A DNA stretch of 11,000 bases from Glandiceps talaboti (Eukaryota > Hemichordata > Enteropneusta > Spengelidae): the NCBI RefSeq assembly GCF_964340395.1, contig NC_135549.1:26489095-26500094 (forward strand), read 5' to 3'. The notes beneath the pieces were generated by a model, which saw nothing but the letters and a program-made list of their open reading frames with translations, searched no databases and was not told the DNA's origin. Shown in pieces: positions 1-7,671 of this stretch. A program made the position numbers and the translations under genes. Numbering within the stretch: the stretch's first letter is position 1; every line of letters starts with the position of its first letter.

Positions 1-1240
1 TTTAACGAAGCACGAAGTTGATGATAAGAAGTATTGATTTTTATCATGCAAGAAAAACGATTATAAATTAGAAATATACTCTAACCGATGACAACATTAA
101 ATGTATCAATACAAACATGATTGAATGTTTTGAAAGTGTCTTAAGGAATATGACAATACATGGTCTGCCAAAGTTGTCATAGAAGAACACGGTTAATGTT
201 TTTCTACTTGAAATCTGACATATTATTCGGAATTAAATGCCAAATTCGCACATCTTCAATCGCTTGATTCAAATATTGTTTATCTTTGCGTTACTTGCGA
301 TAAAATTTTAAGTCGTTTGAATCTCTTCTAAAATCGTATGGTTTTGATTTGATTTGATCTCAATCGATTATGGCATGCTATAAAGTTTATTTGACTTGTG
401 TCATAACTTCTGCTACCGTAAAACGCTGAAAGAATATTGTTTCATTTATTACTTAATTGTACTTTCATGAATAGCCGATAGCATGCAATAATCTATTAAT
501 CCGAATGCAAAAACGTACCTGAAATCATTGAATGTCCGGCATACATGCGGAGTGCAGTGATATTCCAGGCATGATGATATTGTTACACTGTATAACATTG
601 TATCACATTCACGGGATGTAAACACGTGTATCTGCACAGCACGTGGGTACTAAAACAACGCAAATAAAAGGTCACAACCTTGATGGTGACACAACTGTGA
701 AATCATGGATAATTTATCAATATTCCCGTAAAAATGGAAGGTATGGAAGGCTACTCATCCCCCATTGTATCCAGCGGCATTGGGTTCAATCTTAACGCAA
801 CTAAGAGTTTCCTTGAACGCAACTTTGGATGGATATTTAATTTTGGTAAATGGCTGTCAATGTTGTGTCAAACCGGACCTTATTACTCAAATACCTACAT
901 AATCGAATGTTACACCGCTTATCCATCACAATCATGTCATATATTCAACCGAAGTTTATGTACTATGTATTCATATATGTATATGATTTACACTGCCAAA
1001 AAAGGTTTGTTGAACTTTGTTCAAATAGCAAAAAGGTACGTAGAGCTGATATGATGACTTCGTTAACGTACATATTTGTAAATGTCAACGCAACTGAAGC
1101 GGACAAGAATATGTCAAGATGGGATTGTATTTTCAAGCCGAATGATTTATATTAAATCGCAATTTCACACAGAATATCGTTATTTGTGTATTATGCTGTC
1201 ATTATTGCTAACGGTTGCCAGCTTTTATATGTATGGATGT
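1..1240. other. AT-rich stretch with no supportable gene
   Basis: This is low-GC sequence with many stops in all frames. The few open frames of 60-106 codons (for example around 734-1054 and 850-1155 on the plus strand) overlap one another. They have no recognisable domain, look compositionally like random AT-rich DNA and lack convincing splice signals. I see no RNA gene or repeat array here. It is best read as intergenic or intronic DNA. Confidence 0.6.
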
Positions 1241-2021
1241 ACATGTAGTGCTCTCCTGAAATTGCGTGTGACATGTTGTAATGTAGTCGGGCCCAGGCCC
1301 TTCGATATTTGGGATCGTAATTAGACCTTGTAATCAGCACAGATCTGCTGACATACATGTTAAGCTTTTACGACCATTCTGTTTGTCACCAGTTGCATAT
1401 TTTATTTGGACCTAGAGTAACACAATATAAAAGCAAACCCATTTGTTTGTAGGTGTATGTCATGTATTGTTTACTAAAACATGGCATTTGTAAAGGTATT
1501 TCAAATTTCCATGGAAGCCACTATCCAATTTCAGATAATCTGTGTTGCAATGGATAGCACTAGCATCTCCTTTTTTTCTGTAACCATGTCAGCCAATTTT
1601 GGAGAACGTTTAGTGACACATTCGGAAGAGGCCTGGGCTTCCAGACTCCGCTGAAGCCAGAGACTGTTTTGCTTGGAAATTCATAGTTTCCAAAGTTTGT
1701 CAACTTCCTACTACTAGTTACAAAGAGATATATTTATATTTTGAGATGTAATAAAAAGGAGCTTCACTTTGCAAACTTTATAAGCTATGTCCAGCATGTG
1801 CAGAAGACAAAATTCTTCATTGCCAATAGGAAAAACAAACTTGATATCCACGTAAAAAATGGGGAAAATATTTACAACTAACTGGTCCACAACCATGACT
1901 TATATTCAATAATACATTGATCATATTGTAATGTTTCTTTGTTGATCTTTCTGACAGTTGTGTAATGTAACCTTTTCTTTCCTCTTCGGGACTCGAATAA
2001 AAAGTTTATAAAAAAAAAAAA
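1241..2021 (+). mobile_element. Possible retroposon 3' region ending in AATAAA plus A-tract
   Basis: The right end of this stretch carries AATAAA at 1996-2001 followed by an uninterrupted run of twelve A at 2010-2021. This is the arrangement of a polyadenylated transcript copied back into DNA. The preceding text (a pyrimidine-rich tract, then TTCGGGACTCG) resembles the short 3' tails of non-LTR retrotransposons in invertebrates. No reverse transcriptase frame is visible upstream, so at most a 5'-truncated tail is present, and its left boundary is unknown. The A-run stops exactly where the tyrosine recombinase relic begins, which suggests an insertion boundary. A chance A-run in AT-rich DNA is the alternative. 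Confidence 0.3.
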
Positions 2022-2875
2022 GTCAACCAGCAACGCTGTACGTACGTAAAACAAGTAGAAAAATATCTTAAAGCTACTGAGACCTATGTCAAAGATGTAA
2101 ACTTAATTGACATTCCCCAGATATTCTCGATGTTTACTTGTCAAAGTTTGTTATCGGCGCTCGACAAGGCGACGGGACGAACTAGAGCCAGACACATTGA
2201 CAACGTATCAGCGTGGAATACACAGATATCTAACTGAGAATGGGTACAAGTATTCCATATGCAGGGATGTTGTTTTCAAGAAATCACAAGAAGCATTACG
2301 AGCGAAACGTTGTGATTTGAAGGCTAAGGGGAAAGGCAACAAATACCGTGCTGCGGAACCACTAACCGATGATGAAATCACTATCATGCGTGAAAAGGAT
2401 TTTCTGGGCAACAATTACCCCGAATCACTGCTGTACACCATGTTGTGGAATAATACCAAACTTCTAGGTTTCCGTACTTCAGATGAAAATAAAAAGGTGC
2501 TGTTGGCCCATGGGGTGACATCCAACTAGAAGTGACAGCTGTCGGACGAGAGTACCTCGACTTCAGCGAACGCGACAACAAAACCCGCTCCGGTCAACAA
2601 TATTCGTCAGTACTATCCCAAGATGTTCGCTATGCCTCATCAAAGCATTTGTCCTATTGAGACATACAAGGCATACCATGACAATCGATCAGCTGAAATG
2701 TGTAGTCCCGATGCACGTTTCTACCTAGCTATCAATTACAATCCATTAACACAGATTTGGTACAAACGCCAATCAATGGGTAAGAACAAACTTGACAGTA
2801 TGGTGCAAACAATGGCTACGACAGCAAGAATACCCGGTCATCTGTTTTGTGCAAATTTAGATTCATAAGAAAGTT
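2022..2875 (+). pseudogene. Decayed Crypton-type tyrosine recombinase (DUF3504) domain
   Basis: The DUF3504 family (Crypton YR recombinases and their relatives in KIAA1958-, QRICH1- and ZMYM-like proteins) cuts and rejoins DNA through an R-H-R-Y active site. Homology here runs through five frame segments: frame 3 (2022-2119), frame 2 (2120-2182), frame 1 (2185-2490), frame 3 (2493-2594) and frame 1 (2596 to about 2860). Readable family landmarks, in order, are KQVEKYLK, ILDVYLSKFVIGAR, EPDTLTTYQRGI, GKGNKYRAAEPLT, NTKLLGFRTSDE (the box I Arg codon is 2473-2475), WGDIQLEVTAVGREYLDF, KTRSG, IRQYYPKMFA, CPIETYKAY, FYLAINYN and WYKRQSMGKNKLDSM. The NHSxRK box II is expected near 2848-2873 but is scrambled and contains a TAA. 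The C-terminal SGHKN and Tyr region is absent, because the sequence passes straight into RAG1-like coding. The gene is dead. Family identification is strong; the exact edges are inferred. Confidence 0.8.
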
Positions 2876-3288
2876 GTACAATGCAAAAAGACCACAAAGT
2901 GATTTTCAAGATGACCTTGTGAGTTTGAAACAGATGGGAATTCAATTGGGCAGACTATTAGTTGAACATTTCAGCTATGCTAAATGGCCTAATTATCTAC
3001 ACAAAATTACTGAGCATACTCAGGAGCTGATTGAAAGGGAAGATGGTCCCAGTACAGTTGGTGGGGTCTCAGGTGAAGGAAATGAAGCGGGTAATAAATT
3101 GTTTTGTCAATTCCGTAAACAACATTCTAGAAAAGGGGCTGTTCTGGATGGACTGTGTGATACCCTTTGGCTTCATTGGCTGTACAGCAGTTCTAAACTC
3201 CAAAGCCATGCTGAAATTGCCCACAGAAAAAATAAGTTCAGTTTGTGGGAGATTTGGTCATAATCGTTTGACATGCCCTAGCGAGTGA
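2865..3288 (+). pseudogene. RAG1L: RAG1-like transposase, C-terminal fragment with zinc-knuckle tail
   Basis: RAG1/RAG1L is the DDE-type catalytic subunit of the RAG recombinase and transposase. Frame 3 (about 2865-3236) encodes the last part of the core. It reads FSYAKWPNYLHKITEHTQEL, then GEGNEAGNKLF, then DTLWLHWLYSSSKLQ. This is collinear with the vertebrate RAG1 segment containing SEGNESGNKLF and HHWLYTSKYLQ. The second Glu of GEGNE (codon 3084-3086) corresponds to the third catalytic residue (Glu962 in mouse). After a frame change at 3237, frame 1 (3238-3288, stop TGA 3286-3288) gives SVCGRFGHNRLTCPSE. This is three quarters of a CX2CX3GHX4C zinc knuckle, as found in the C-terminal tail of invertebrate RAG1L. 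The first Cys codon appears to have lost two bases. Everything upstream, including the RING/zinc region, nonamer-binding domain and first two catalytic Asp, is missing. RAG2L lies convergently downstream. Identification is strong; this copy is non-functional. Confidence 0.9.
3237..3276 (+). other. CCHC zinc-knuckle remnant of the RAG1L C-terminal tail
   Basis: In frame 1, Cys (3244-3246), Gly-His (3256-3261) and Cys (3274-3276) are spaced as in CX2CX3GHX4C. The first Cys should sit at the T at 3237, where the RAG1L frame shifts. A two-base loss from a TGT or TGC codon there explains both the missing ligand and the frameshift. In known RAG1L proteins this motif forms part of a DNA-binding tail that vertebrate RAG1 has lost or altered. 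Its presence assigns the fragment to the transposon-type lineage. Confidence 0.75.
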
Positions 3289-3331
3289 GATATGTGTATC
3301 ACGATTTTGTCACCTGTCAATGGGAAGTGTT

Positions 3332-3782
3332 AAAATTAATGCACAGTGAACCCAAGAACCTAGTTCAATACAAGCAAACAAACACAACCTAACAAACAGG
3401 CAATCAAGAGACAATAGTAAAGAGGTAAGATCTATGAATTATATCCATGCCTGTATATGAAACCATGTTGCTGTACACCCCTATACTTCCCTATACTTAA
3501 TCCATAATGTTCTTAAATCATAATGTTCTTACCGATACCTATTTTATACAAACTTTGTCGTTTGTATAGTTCAGGTATAGTAATATATTAGGCTTTGTTT
3601 AGTTTAATATAGATAAGAACAGGAATGTACAGTACAGGGTATAGTATATAGGCCTAGATAGATATCTATATTTACTGTACAGTATCTGTTGTTTGCGTGT
3701 TTGCTAGTTTTTTGTGTGTTTGTTTGTATTGAACTCTAGGTTCCTGCACTCTCTGTGGTTCATGTTGTGTAATTTTGTAAAA
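3332..3782. repeat. Imperfect palindromic (MITE-like) element between RAG1L and RAG2L
   Basis: The left arm begins near TAAAATTAATGCACAGTG and continues GAACCTAGTTCAATACAAGC and an A/C-rich tract (3332 to about 3410). It is matched by the reverse complement of the right arm (about 3690-3782), which contains GAACCTAGAGTTCAATACAA followed by a similar A/C-rich tract. Weaker inverted similarity continues inward over roughly 100 bases per side. The middle contains a short direct repeat, ATAATGTTCTTA at 3505-3516 and 3520-3531. There is no coding potential. The structure fits a small non-autonomous fold-back or MITE element in the tail-to-tail gap of the RAG-like element. Exact ends and target-site duplication could not be fixed by eye. 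The gap should also contain both genes' 3' untranslated regions. Confidence 0.55.
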
Positions 3783-3933
3783 ATAACAACATAATAATGA
3801 CATTTTAATTATATGTACAATGAAATTTAATCATAATATAAACAGTATATTTTACAGGAAATTTCAATCAGTAATGTATTTTTTTAAACAGAATATACTA
3901 TGTTTTCAATGTAAACTCAAGATTGTATACTGG

Positions 3934-5178
3934 TTATTTCTTTCGCAAACGCTTTCTTCTTGAAGGCGCTCTAGCAGATTTACATATATCGCAAATGAAT
4001 TTTCCACTCGGTACAACTTCCAGTCCTACACAGATCTAGAACTGGTGAAGCCATCTACTGCAGCTTCCTTCACACTGAATCCACACAATAGGGGACATTT
4101 CTTGGGTATCCTTAATATTACACTTCTCCTTCAGATCACATGGAGCTGGACACATAAGTTTTGGGGTGAAAACAAACATACTCTTTTTGGTTCCCCCAAA
4201 CCCCAAGATACTTGAATTATCTAAAGGAATGAGGGACAGACCTGCACTTGCTAAATTAGAGGGAGCTTTATACAAATCAGGTGTTCTTCTGATAGGGTCT
4301 AGGATAAACATAGTCGAAGATGGCTGAGGACTACCTTCATTGTCTTGTACCAATTCGTTCTCCTGGTTGTAGCCTCCATATACTATTATATTGTCTTTAA
4401 AAAAATGGAGCTATGCATTGATAAATGGTGAGGTGATGACGGGGGCACACAAATGGTCTGTAGAGTACACTGATGACTTGAATTAACTGTAAAAAATGTT
4501 GCCTCATTAACTGGATGCCTCTTGTAAGGACGACCTCCCCTGTATGACAGTCCTGCAACATAGCAGATGGCTGAAGCACCAGGTAAATATGTTGCTGAGT
4601 GAAATGCACGTGGCTCCAATTTAGGTGCCTCCAATTTCCTCCATGTTAACGAGTCAGTGTTCAAAATTTTCCATCGATGGTGTCCTGGGTAAAATTCGGC
4701 ACTCTGTGGATGTGGCGTGCCATTTCTGCTCCTCCAAACAAAATTGCAGTATTCTCCCCTGGTACTTGGGTTAGCGTGAAGCCACATCTCCCACTTGGTA
4801 CTTCTCCATTTTGATGCAGTTCTTCTTCAATGTGGAAACTGTGATCATACTTATCTTTGTATATGGTGCAATCTGCGGTTTTGCCCTTTACATCAATGGT
4901 GATGGCTTCATTGGTGCAAAATAGAGTGGACAGATTATACCCTCCCCATATTAGGAATTGTGTATTGCCTCTTGTGGAAACATCTTTTATCTCACCAGCA
5001 TGAAGCAGTGATATTTTTGCACATTTAAAAGTCATTTTTGAGATACCTGTCAACTCGACATCTGTTTCATCCACAGAAAAGTCAAAAATATACATCTCAT
5101 CTGCCATTGACCATTCTTTTTCCTCCTTCCGTCTCCCTCCACCAATGATATAAACAGTCACCACACCATCATCAGTGT
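3934..5178 (-). pseudogene. RAG2L: RAG2-like gene: six kelch motifs plus PHD finger, frameshifted
   Basis: RAG2/RAG2L is the non-catalytic partner of RAG1, a six-bladed kelch propeller that in most lineages is followed by a PHD finger. Kelch Gly-Gly motifs, read on the minus strand, are YIIGGG (near 5149-5135), FLIWGGYN (near 4955-4935), AILFGG (near 4750-4731), CYVAG (4568-4551), IIVYGGYN (about 4390-4367) and ILGFGG (about 4213-4193). The PHD follows (4152-3982), then a basic tail RRKRLRKK and stop TAA at 3936-3934. The exon opens at a splice acceptor (5180-5179) with an N-terminal segment that aligns to the first kelch blade of vertebrate RAG2. Only a short 5' exon is therefore missing. 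Damage: a one-base loss near 4731, another near 4395, and an in-frame TAG at 4038-4036. The surviving length of about 415 codons compares with 527 in mouse. It converges on RAG1L. Family identity is strong. Confidence 0.88.
3982..4152 (-). other. PHD finger of RAG2L, interrupted by a 6-bp insertion with stop
   Basis: Cys codons start at 4152 (MCPAPC), then come VWIQCEGSC, RWLHQF, and finally FICDICK at 3993-3982. This is the C4-H-C3 order of a PHD. His is codon 4047-4045. The next Cys (4032-4030) would be exactly His-X2-Cys if the six bases TAGATC at 4038-4033 were absent. The reading frame is kept through the insertion, so the only damage here is the stop plus two codons. Vertebrate RAG2 PHD reads H3K4me3. 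Whether this one bound histones is unknown. The amphioxus RAG2L is reported to lack a PHD, so its presence here is informative about lineage. Confidence 0.75.
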
Positions 5179-5200
5179 CTGAAGTAAGAAATGAAAATAT
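5179..5200 (-). other. Splice acceptor at the 5' edge of the RAG2L exon
   Basis: On the minus strand, TTTTCATTTCTTACTTCAG precedes the RAG2L reading frame. It is a pyrimidine-rich tract ending in AG at 5180-5179, and the codons DDGVVTVYIIGG follow at once. No in-frame ATG lies upstream in the exon, so the start codon must be in an earlier exon. I could not identify that exon in 5200-6700. Confidence 0.6.
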
Positions 5201-5820
5201 TCATCTCTAAATGTGCACAACATGTCTGTGAATGCTTTACCAATTTGTCTGGTATCTAGAACAAAATTAACACACAGTAAAGTATAGATGTCTGGACATA
5301 ATGTATGCAATCGTCATGCAATGTTGCCACCAGCTTTTTTCAAAGTTAGGGTGTTATGTCCCCTCTCATAGATTTTTATGCCTGTGTGTCATCATATATT
5401 TTTAGGGTACAACAGAAAAAAAAAGATTAATAAATTAATGAATTAATCACAAACAAACAAAAGGCAAAGTTAATGTTTGAACTGGTAATTACTATACAAA
5501 TCTATGGGACGAAGAAAGGTGTTAAATAGAAGCTTTGCATATAATATTCAATATTGTTTCACTGAGTTACTTTTGTTGTCAGCTGTGCACTGTGCCATAC
5601 AGTTATTTTAGAGTTGTGCAAACATCGCAGAGTTCTTATCAGTTTGTTCTCACTAACAGGACCATTGTAATGACCAACAGCTACTGACTTTCCTGTTGAG
5701 GTTGGCCCTATAATATAATTCTACTTTAAGTTTCTAATACGTTATAGAGTTGCAGTAAACCTAAACATTCAACTTATAAATCAACGCCAGTTATCTATTC
5801 TGTCAGCGTTAAAGACAGTC
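5200..5820. other. Putative RAG2L intron or flank; one unassigned minus-strand open frame
   Basis: This is AT-rich sequence without a recognisable gene. A minus-strand frame open from about 5723 to a TGA at 5561-5559 reads IIGPTSTGKSVAVGHYNGP near its start. The GPTSTGKS (5708-5685) fits the Walker A pattern GxxxxGKS and is preceded by TTATATTATAG, which could be a splice acceptor. With about 55 codons, no Walker B and no family match I can recall, it may be chance. If RAG2L has a 5' exon here, I cannot recognise it. Confidence 0.35.
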
Positions 5821-5995
5821 AACATCAAAGTCACAAGTTTACTTTTGTTAGAATAACCTTAGCGAGTATACCTCAGTAAACATCAAAGTCGCAACATCAA
5901 AGTCGATAAGTCGCGTGTTTGCTGTGGTTAGAAATAACACAGTCCAAGATGCATGGTTTGTAAGTCGGTAAACATCAAAGTCTCGGGTTTACTTT
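5821..5995. repeat. Diverged repeats carrying AACATCAAAGTC
   Basis: The 12-mer AACATCAAAGTC occurs exactly at 5821-5832, 5879-5890, 5893-5904 and 5970-5981. Three of the four are followed after a short gap by GTTTACTTTTG, GTTTGCTGTGG or GTTTACTTTGTG, and two of these lead into TTAGAATAACC or TTAGAAATAACAC. This outlines three degenerate units of unequal length (roughly 60-90 bp). The function is unknown. Position on the outer (5') side of RAG2L makes subterminal transposon repeats one possibility; a decayed minisatellite is the other. Confidence 0.6.
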
Positions 5996-5999
5996 GTGT

Positions 6000-6891
6000 G
6001 AGATATATAACATGGGTTTGTATAAAAACTTGTTTTATTTTTGTTTTCAAAAAGATTCCTCCAAAATTAATTGTCAGGAATTATGTGTACTTAGATGTAA
6101 TCTATGTGATAGTATAGAAATACTGAAGCGTCACCGCACAGGTACTGATCAAAAAGTGCGGAGCTGAGCAAAGTGAATTACATGAACTAAAACTTTCATT
6201 TGTGGACAGACATGGGGATTATCTAGCTCATAGCCATCGAAACCATTCTTTTTCAATTTAGCCAATGCAAACTTGTTTCCTATATTGATGGCATACTTAT
6301 AGAAAAAAATCATCAACTTTATGAGATTTCGATCACAAAAAAATGTTGTCTTCGAAAAAAAATACTCGATATAAGCGTCGTAAACTCATGTGTCCCTCTG
6401 CTGGAAAAAACAACTGCATTTTCAAAAGCCTTTTTCTGGTTATTTTCCGACGATCAGCAGCGCCTGCCACAAGTGGTATGAAACGATAATTAGTGAAATC
6501 AACCATGGCTATACTGTGTAATGACGATTTTATTGCCATGTGTTTGGTACCACTTTTGTTAGCGAAGTGATCAAAAGTATTTGCATGTGAAAAGAACGTA
6601 CTCTGACCTTTAAAAAGGTTAACATAAGTTACGTAAAAATTATCGCGGGACACTGCGTGACCAAGCGAGATGACAGACTGCGCATGTGTCGAGCGGCCAT
6701 CTTGGATTTTTATACGGTTTCAAGCACGTACGGGTGATTAATCAATGTGCTAGGCGAGGCTTGGTCTATTTTCCATATTTTGACAATGCAGAGTGCAGAT
6801 CCATGGGAAACACAAAATAAGGTTGGCACGAAACCCCTGAAAATAGAGTCTTTCTCAGTGTAGAGCTAGAGCACGAGTATAAAGTTGGCAT
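6000..6891. other. Non-coding or unassigned region with minus-strand open frames
   Basis: The minus strand is open from about 6382 to TGA at 6151-6149. Its C-terminal part (NKFALAKLKKNGFDGYELD, then PHVCPQMK) looks protein-like but matches no family I know and has no good start. A second minus frame at 6653-6333 starts on GTG and overlaps it in a different frame. Both may be chance or relics of an exon. No transposase or kelch motif is visible. The stretch 6700-6891 shows nothing recognisable. Confidence 0.35.
6680..6703 (-). promoter_or_regulatory. NRF1-like and YY1-like motifs (possible TATA-less promoter)
   Basis: TGCGCATG at 6680-6687 resembles half of the NRF1 palindrome. CGGCCATCTT at 6694-6703 is, on the minus strand, AAGATGGCCG, close to the YY1 site that often overlaps start codons. 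The minus ATG at 6700-6698 opens only a 23-codon frame ending at 6629. If real, transcription would run towards RAG2L. Both motifs are short and occur by chance and inside repeats, so confidence is low. Confidence 0.2.
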
Positions 6892-7090
6892 CAGATTCAG
6901 ATTCAGGTAGCGTCATATTGAGCATCATATAGCCTCAGATCCGAATACACCCGACGGCAGTGAAGCAGAATCCTTCCCTGTAGTCTCAACGGTATTATTT
7001 CAGGTTTGAGTCCGTTGGGTGTCTTCGGATCTGAGGCCATCTGACGCTCAATATAATGTTCATAAGATAACGCTACCTGAATCTGAATCA
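6892..7090. repeat. Fold-back inverted repeat with about 70-bp arms
   Basis: The left arm (6892-6957) starts CAGATTCAGATTCAGGTAGC and ends CTCAGATCCGAATACACCCG. The right arm (7012-7090) is its imperfect reverse complement, with CGTTGGGTGTCTTCGGATCT and GCTACCTGAATCTGAATC. A 54-base loop separates them. The right arm has a small extra stretch in the middle. The DNA or RNA could form a long hairpin. The short open frames on both strands here come from this symmetry and are not genes. Confidence 0.8.
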
Positions 7091-7671
7091 TCCATCCATC
7101 CATTAAAGAAAGGAGAATACAGGAAACATGTAATAACAGGACAATTTGAAATGTTTATTTATGCTTGTGTTTTCAGCGGGTTTATGTATTTAATGTATTT
7201 CTCCTGAAATAAATATTGAAATATTCCGATACGTGTTTTGTTATTACTCATCCACATAACTGATCATACATGCTGTAATGCAGAAAGTGGTAATTATACA
7301 TATAGCCTCAGATCCGAATACACCCGACGGCAGTGAAGCAGAATCCTTCCCTGTAGTCTCAACGGTATTATTTCAGGTTTGAGTCCGTTGGGTGTCTTCG
7401 GATCTGAGGCCATCTGACGCTCAATATAATGTTCATAAGATAACGCTACCTGAATCTGAATCATCCATCCATCCATTAAAGAAAGGAGAATACAGGAAAC
7501 ATGTAATAACAGGACAATTTGAAATGTTTATTTATGCTTGTGTTTTCAGCGGGTTTATGTATTTAATTTATTTCTCCTGAAATAAATATTGAAATATTCC
7601 GATACGTGTTTTGTTATTACTCATCCACATAACTGATCATACATGCTGTAATGCAGAAAGTGGTAATTATA
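6926..7671. repeat. 373-bp tandem direct duplication, nearly identical copies
   Basis: Copy 1 is 6926-7298 and copy 2 is 7299-7671. Reading them side by side, the only difference I find is G at 7195 against T at 7568. Both begin CATATAGCCTCAG, and CATAT recurs once more at 7672-7676, so CATAT bounds the duplication. Copy 1 has the full left arm of the fold-back structure. Copy 2 contains only the inner part of that arm, so the duplication breakpoint lies inside it. The near identity implies a recent event, or an assembly artefact. Confidence 0.9.

Noticed and set aside
734-1324. Three overlapping plus-strand open frames of 80-106 codons
   Set aside because: They overlap in different frames, have no domain pattern and read as random AT-rich translation.
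2208-2581. Minus-strand open frames of 65-68 codons
   Set aside because: These are shadows of the plus-strand DUF3504 relic, which carries clear family motifs.
2865-3288. RAG1L fragment as a domesticated, working host gene
   Set aside because: Two of the three catalytic acids and the DNA-binding regions are missing, and the zinc knuckle is frameshifted. This copy cannot encode an active recombinase.
3342-3394. CACAGTG at 3342-3348, identical to the V(D)J recombination signal heptamer, next to an A/C-rich tract
   Set aside because: No nonamer at 12- or 23-bp spacing fits well. A 7-mer is expected about once by chance on both strands of 11 kb. It also recurs (reverse complement) at 5587-5593 and 10859-10865. 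It lies inside the palindromic element, not at a plausible RAGL end.
6333-6653. 106-codon minus-strand frame
   Set aside because: It starts on GTG, which is not credible for a eukaryotic gene. It has no domain, and a more protein-like frame overlaps its end.
6903-7580. Paired open frames on both strands of the 373-bp duplication
   Set aside because: They arise from the inverted-repeat arms and the duplication. They have no family match, and both strands give similar peptides because of the symmetry.
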